NCBI GenBank assembly: GCA_964353635.1
Contig: CAYGVS010000038.1
Location: forward strand, 1-7,457
Reading direction: 5' to 3'
From: JAPLVB01 sp964353635
GTDB taxonomy: Archaea > Aenigmatarchaeota > Aenigmatarchaeia > QMZP01
Length of the DNA stretch: 7,457 nt
Of this stretch, positions 4,690 to 7,457 are shown one piece after another. Made by a program: the position numbers and the translations under genes. Within the stretch, counting starts at the first letter, position 1; every line of letters begins with the position of its first letter. The notes beneath the pieces are model-generated. The model was given only the letters and a program-made list of their open reading frames with translations. It searched no databases and was not told where the DNA came from.

Positions 4690-5472
4690 ATGGAAAGCGC
4701 AGAGATTGCGATAATAGGCGGGACAGCAGTGTTTAACACTGGCCTGCTAGAAGGGAAAAGGGAAATCAAGGTCTCCACGCATTACGGCAACCCTTCTGAT
4801 TCCATCACCATAGGCACCTTCCAGGGAAGGAGGGTAGCCATTCTTCCAAGGCACGGAAGAGGTCACACAATCCCTCCACACAGGGTCAACTTTCGCGCGA
4901 ACATCCATGCCCTCAAACAACTCGGTGTCTCTAGGATACTGGCCTTGGCTGCCGTGGGTTCCTTGAAGGAGGACTTCAAGGCAGGGGAAGTAGTCATCCC
5001 TGACCAGTTCATTGACTGGGGGAAGCAGGTTCACACATTTTTTGACGAGGGGAAGTTCTATCATGTCTCAATGGCAGACCCGTTCTGCCCTGAGCTCAAC
5101 AAGCTTCTTTCAGGAGTCGCAAAGTCCCTGAAGATTCCAGTGAAGGATAAAGGGACATATCTCAGGATAGAAGGTCCTCAGTTCTCCACGCGCTCTGCAT
5201 CCAGGATGTACAGGCAGTTCGGGGATATAATAGGCATGACATGCATACCCGAGGCTATCCTTGCAAGGGAAAAGGAGATGTGTCTCTCCGTGATAGCCAC
5301 TGTCACGGATTATGATGTGTGGGCCGAAAAGCCTGTGAGCTATGAGGAGATACGCGGCGTCATGAGAAGGAACATAGAGAACACGGAGAAAATCTTGGAG
5401 GCTGTGATCCCGAAAATCCCATCACAAAGGAATTGTATTTGCAAGGATGCATTAAAGGGAGCGGAGGCCTAG
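4690..5472 (+). CDS. mtnP: S-methyl-5'-thioadenosine / purine nucleoside phosphorylase (MTAP/PNP family)
   Basis: This 260-residue enzyme of the trimeric nucleoside phosphorylase family cleaves MTA (and in some archaeal members adenosine or inosine) with phosphate to the free base and sugar-1-phosphate. Visible motifs are IIGGTAVF (8-15) and PRHGRGHTIPPHRVN (53-67) for phosphate and sugar binding, AAVGSL (87-92), EGPQFSTRSAS (161-171), GMTCIPEAILARE (182-194) and the base-site TVTDYDVW (204-211). The Asp pair D207/D209 favours an adenine base. The C-terminus carries C249-I-C251, a CXC motif like that of disulfide-stabilised Pyrococcus and Sulfolobus enzymes. C133 and C198 could be the second pair. 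The start is the first ATG, next to GTGAT and about 26 nt after TTTATA. It converges on the adenine deaminase gene with a 4-nt stop overlap, which fits adenine as product. A methylthioinosine phosphorylase is the main alternative. Confidence 0.92.
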   Translation: MESAEIAIIGGTAVFNTGLLEGKREIKVSTHYGNPSDSITIGTFQGRRVAILPRHGRGHTIPPHRVNFRANIHALKQLGVSRILALAAVGSLKEDFKAGEVVIPDQFIDWGKQVHTFFDEGKFYHVSMADPFCPELNKLLSGVAKSLKIPVKDKGTYLRIEGPQFSTRSASRMYRQFGDIIGMTCIPEAILAREKEMCLSVIATVTDYDVWAEKPVSYEEIRGVMRRNIENTEKILEAVIPKIPSQRNCICKDALKGAEA

Positions 5473-7112
5473 ATTTTAACATCCACAATCCTAAACTGCT
5501 CCACATCCACCAATCCCTTGTCTGTGAGCTTCAATTTAGGTATTACAGGAAGGGCAAGGAAAGCCAGAATCATGTATGGTGAATCCAGGTCGCAGCCTAG
5601 CTGTTTTGCAGCCTTGTGCAGAAGGTCCAGTTTCATGCTTATCTTCTCAGCAGGCTCTGCAGCCATGAGACCTGCTACCGGCAGTTCGAGAATAGCCAGA
5701 GTTCTTTTGTCTTTCACAGCAACAAGCCCGCCGCCTGATGTCTCCAAGGCATGTATTGCTGATACCATGTCATCATAGTTCGAGCCTGCGCAGATTATGT
5801 TGTGTGAGTCATGTGCGACAGTGGAGGCCAGGCTGCCTGACTTCAGGCCGAAGCCCTGCACAAAGCCCTTTCCTATGTTGCCTGTCCCTTTATGCCTTTC
5901 CATGACCACAAGAGGTAGGATGTCATTTGCCAAATCAGGTTTTAAGTAGCCGTTTTCATATCCCAGGACAGCTTCAGCCTTCTCATCAGGAGCCTTTATC
6001 ACGCGGATCTTTGCTGCCGCCTGCGACGGGATCATGAGCTCCTTTGCTGAGAAGGGCTTTATGTGTACAGAGCTCCCTCCAGAAGGTCTTGAATGCTGGA
6101 TTGTAGCAAGAATTTTCCCATTCTCATAGACCAGCTTCCCTTGGGAGAAAAATGCAAGCACCTCAAAGCTTTTCAGGTCTTTCAAAACCGCGAATGTTGC
6201 TGATTTGCCAGGCTCCAGGGAGCCCAATTCCTTGAGGGTGAAGTATTTGGCCGGAGTCAGGGTGGCGAGCCTGATGGCCATTAGAGGGTCCATGCCAAGT
6301 GAAACTGCCTTCCTGAGTATCCTGTTCATATGCCCCTCTTTCAGTATGGTCTCAGGATGTATGTCATCAGAGACAAGCATGCACTTCTGCCATGTCTTTC
6401 CGTCCGCGATCCTCCAGAGCCTGTCCAGGTTCCTCATTGCAGAGCCCTCCCTTATCATTATGTGCATGCCAGCTTCCAGCTTCTGATTGGCTTCTGCAGC
6501 ATTTGTGCATTCATGGTCCGAGCTGATTCCTGCTGATATGTATTTCTTGAGGTCCTTTCCTGAAAGCCCAGGGCAATGGCCGTCTATGCGCTTTCCTGAT
6601 TTTTTGGCTGCCTTTATCTTCTCCATAACTTCCTGGTCTTCATGAATGACTCCCGGGAAATTCATCATCTCTCCCAGACCTACAACGCGGGGGTTTTTCA
6701 ATAGCTCCTGGATTTCTTTTGCTCCCAAAGTAGCTCCAGAAGTCTCCATATTAGTCGCTGGAACGCATGATGGAGCAGTGAAGAAGATTTTTAATGGTAG
6801 ATTCTCGGAATCCTTCAGCATAAACTCTATGCCTTTCATCCCAGCCACGTTCGCGATTTCATGCGGGTCTGTGACAACAGCTGCAGTCCCATGGGGGATG
6901 ACAGATTCAGAGAAATAGGAGGGAGTCATAAGCGAGCTCTCTATGTGCACATGCGCATCTATGAATCCAGGAACTATGTAAAAGCTGGAGAAATCATAAA
7001 CCTTCTCGGGCTTTTCCTTACCCGAAACTATTTGGTCCCCTTCGAAGTGCAGATAAGAGTCTGCAATCCTTCCGGAGACAACGTCCACGATTTTTCCTTT
7101 TGCAGAAATCAT
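5469..7112 (-). CDS. ade: Adenine deaminase (AdeC/Ade family)
   Basis: From the ATG at 7112 this gives 547 residues, near the family's usual 550-600. The enzyme hydrolyses adenine to hypoxanthine and ammonia in the cytoplasm. Metal-site and catalytic motifs of the amidohydrolase fold are present: GFIDAHVHIESS (49-60, H54/H56), TDPHEIANV (81-89), GLGEMMN (145-151), DGHCPG (177-182), SSDHE (197-201) and SDDIHP (248-253). The C-terminal domain has VAHDSHNI, PVAGLM and FLALPVIPKLKLTDKG, all typical. An upstream in-frame ATG at 7181 would add 23 residues, but the family normally begins near the (K)GKIVDVVSG strand, the later ATG has a GGTGG site 5 nt upstream, and the longer form would run across the divergent promoter region and into the facing small ORF. 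Together with the convergent phosphorylase it forms a purine salvage pair. Confidence 0.95.
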   Translation of the reverse strand: MISAKGKIVDVVSGRIADSYLHFEGDQIVSGKEKPEKVYDFSSFYIVPGFIDAHVHIESSLMTPSYFSESVIPHGTAAVVTDPHEIANVAGMKGIEFMLKDSENLPLKIFFTAPSCVPATNMETSGATLGAKEIQELLKNPRVVGLGEMMNFPGVIHEDQEVMEKIKAAKKSGKRIDGHCPGLSGKDLKKYISAGISSDHECTNAAEANQKLEAGMHIMIREGSAMRNLDRLWRIADGKTWQKCMLVSDDIHPETILKEGHMNRILRKAVSLGMDPLMAIRLATLTPAKYFTLKELGSLEPGKSATFAVLKDLKSFEVLAFFSQGKLVYENGKILATIQHSRPSGGSSVHIKPFSAKELMIPSQAAAKIRVIKAPDEKAEAVLGYENGYLKPDLANDILPLVVMERHKGTGNIGKGFVQGFGLKSGSLASTVAHDSHNIICAGSNYDDMVSAIHALETSGGGLVAVKDKRTLAILELPVAGLMAAEPAEKISMKLDLLHKAAKQLGCDLDSPYMILAFLALPVIPKLKLTDKGLVDVEQFRIVDVKI

Positions 7113-7117
7113 ACAAA

Positions 7118-7122
7118 CCACC
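7118..7122 (-). promoter_or_regulatory. Shine-Dalgarno site (GGTGG) that fixes the adenine deaminase start
   Basis: On the minus strand GGTGG is followed by TTTGT and then the ATG at 7112. This supports the internal ATG over the upstream one at 7181. The site resembles the AGGTGG before the S16 protease gene. Confidence 0.6.
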
Positions 7123-7133
7123 GGAATCGCAAT

Positions 7134-7160
7134 CTTAAATAATTTAGAGTTAAATTTAAA
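7134..7160. promoter_or_regulatory. AT-rich divergent promoter region between adenine deaminase and the 47-residue ORF
   Basis: This stretch is almost entirely A and T and holds overlapping TATA-like words on both strands. For the deaminase, the minus-strand TTTAAATTTAAC (7160-7149) would place transcription about 15 nt before the ATG, ahead of the GGTGG site; a second box (TTATTTAA, 7142-7135) would suit a leaderless start. For the plus-strand ORF, AATTTA near 7141-7146 lies about 27 nt before its ATG. Which words are used cannot be decided by eye. Confidence 0.45.
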
Positions 7161-7170
7161 TTGTGCTAAC

Positions 7171-7314
7171 ATGGAATCCAAAGATTTCCTTTCGAAGGAA
7201 TCGCTCCCTTTGAAATACAGAATTTCAATCGGGGATGTCTACAGGGTTCTTCGATATGAGGGCCCACTTAAGAATCCGGACAGGGAAATAGAGCTCGTTC
7301 TTTGGGAAGATTAA
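7171..7314 (+). CDS. Possible small protein of 47 residues, function unknown
   Basis: An ATG at 7171 opens a 47-residue frame ending in TAA (7312-7314). The product is charged (KDFLSKESLPLKYR near the N-terminus, acidic REIELVLWED at the end), with alternating hydrophobic residues suggesting two or three beta strands (KYRISI, YRVLRY, EIELVLW). It has no cysteines, no membrane segment and no motif I recognise. Support is positional: it sits opposite the deaminase gene behind an AT-rich promoter-like region with a TATA-like word about 27 nt upstream, as for other leaderless genes here, and ends just before the convergent SRP RNA gene. No ribosome site precedes it. It may instead be a chance open frame or a decayed gene. 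Confidence 0.45.
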   Translation: MESKDFLSKESLPLKYRISIGDVYRVLRYEGPLKNPDREIELVLWED

Positions 7315-7324
7315 GAAGATGTAG

Positions 7325-7457
7325 GACGCGCCTTCGGTGGGGACGCATCTGCATGACGGGTTTCCATTACCTCTCCTCCACTTTGCGACCCTACAAGCAC
7401 TGTTGATATAATTTAAGGCTGCTGCATTCCTGCCCTGACCTGGTTCATCATACCAGC
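7325..7457 (-). ncRNA. ffs: 3' part of the signal recognition particle RNA (SRP / 7S RNA), 5' end outside the window
   Basis: The minus strand at 7440-7417 reads as the universally conserved SRP helix 8: outer strand GGU paired with GCC, the conserved internal loop (CAGG opposite AGCA), inner stem GCA/UGC and a GGAA tetraloop (complement of 7427-7430). This is the binding site for SRP54/Ffh and guides membrane-protein targeting. The roughly 90 bases after helix 8, to about 7325, would be the 3' strand of the long helix 5 and the closing helix, as in long archaeal-type SRP RNAs. The partner strand lies beyond the window, so this and the exact 3' end are inferred. A pyrimidine-rich stretch (ATCTTCTTAATCTT) follows and could serve as the terminator. 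The closing A-U pair at the tetraloop replaces the usual C-G. Confidence 0.85.

Noticed and set aside
7113..7181. Upstream ATG at 7181 as the adenine deaminase start
   Set aside because: The extra 23 residues are not typical of the family, they cross the AT-rich divergent promoter region, and the ATG at 7112 has a GGTGG ribosome site.
7315..7324. tRNA or other RNA gene in the right-hand end
   Set aside because: No tRNA T-loop or anticodon arm pattern was seen; the structured signal is explained by SRP RNA helix 8 on the minus strand.

Overview
The window reads as a compact archaeal chromosome segment of roughly balanced GC. The archaeal assignment rests on three things: protein families (an archaeal-type RqcH/Tae2, an S16 Lon-like membrane protease, a CXC-bearing MTA/purine nucleoside phosphorylase, a DHHA1-type phosphoesterase end), promoter layout (AT-rich TATA-like boxes centred about 25-27 nt before several ATG codons that lack a leader or Shine-Dalgarno), and GGTGG-type ribosome sites before two other genes. 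No rRNA or other lineage marker allows a finer placement; a DPANN or euryarchaeal source would both fit.

Layout from left to right. The 3' end of a DHH/DHHA1 phosphoesterase gene (+) is followed by a small Cys/His-rich protein gene (+). Facing them is a run of four minus-strand genes, transcribed right to left: a membrane-anchored S16 protease, a TatD-family hydrolase, full-length RqcH, and a separate gene that matches only the C-terminal part of RqcH (NFACT-R plus tail). To the right, an MTA/purine nucleoside phosphorylase gene (+) diverges from the protease gene and converges on an adenine deaminase gene (-). A possible 47-residue ORF (+) diverges from the deaminase gene, and the window closes on the 3' part of a signal recognition particle RNA gene on the minus strand.

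Two functional themes stand out. Nucleoside phosphorylase plus adenine deaminase form a purine salvage pair: MTA or adenosine to adenine, then hypoxanthine. RqcH plus the stand-alone NFACT-R protein suggest rescue of stalled ribosomes with an extra paralogous subunit. All intergenic gaps are under about 145 bases, and both convergent gene pairs overlap through four-base palindromic stop codons.

The most unusual points are the duplicated RqcH C-terminal half as its own gene, a tatD gene with no ATG/GTG/TTG start (AUA appears to be the initiator, behind a GGGG site), and the fact that tatD lies in the same frame as the preceding protease gene, separated by a single TAG. No mobile element, CRISPR array or tRNA was seen.
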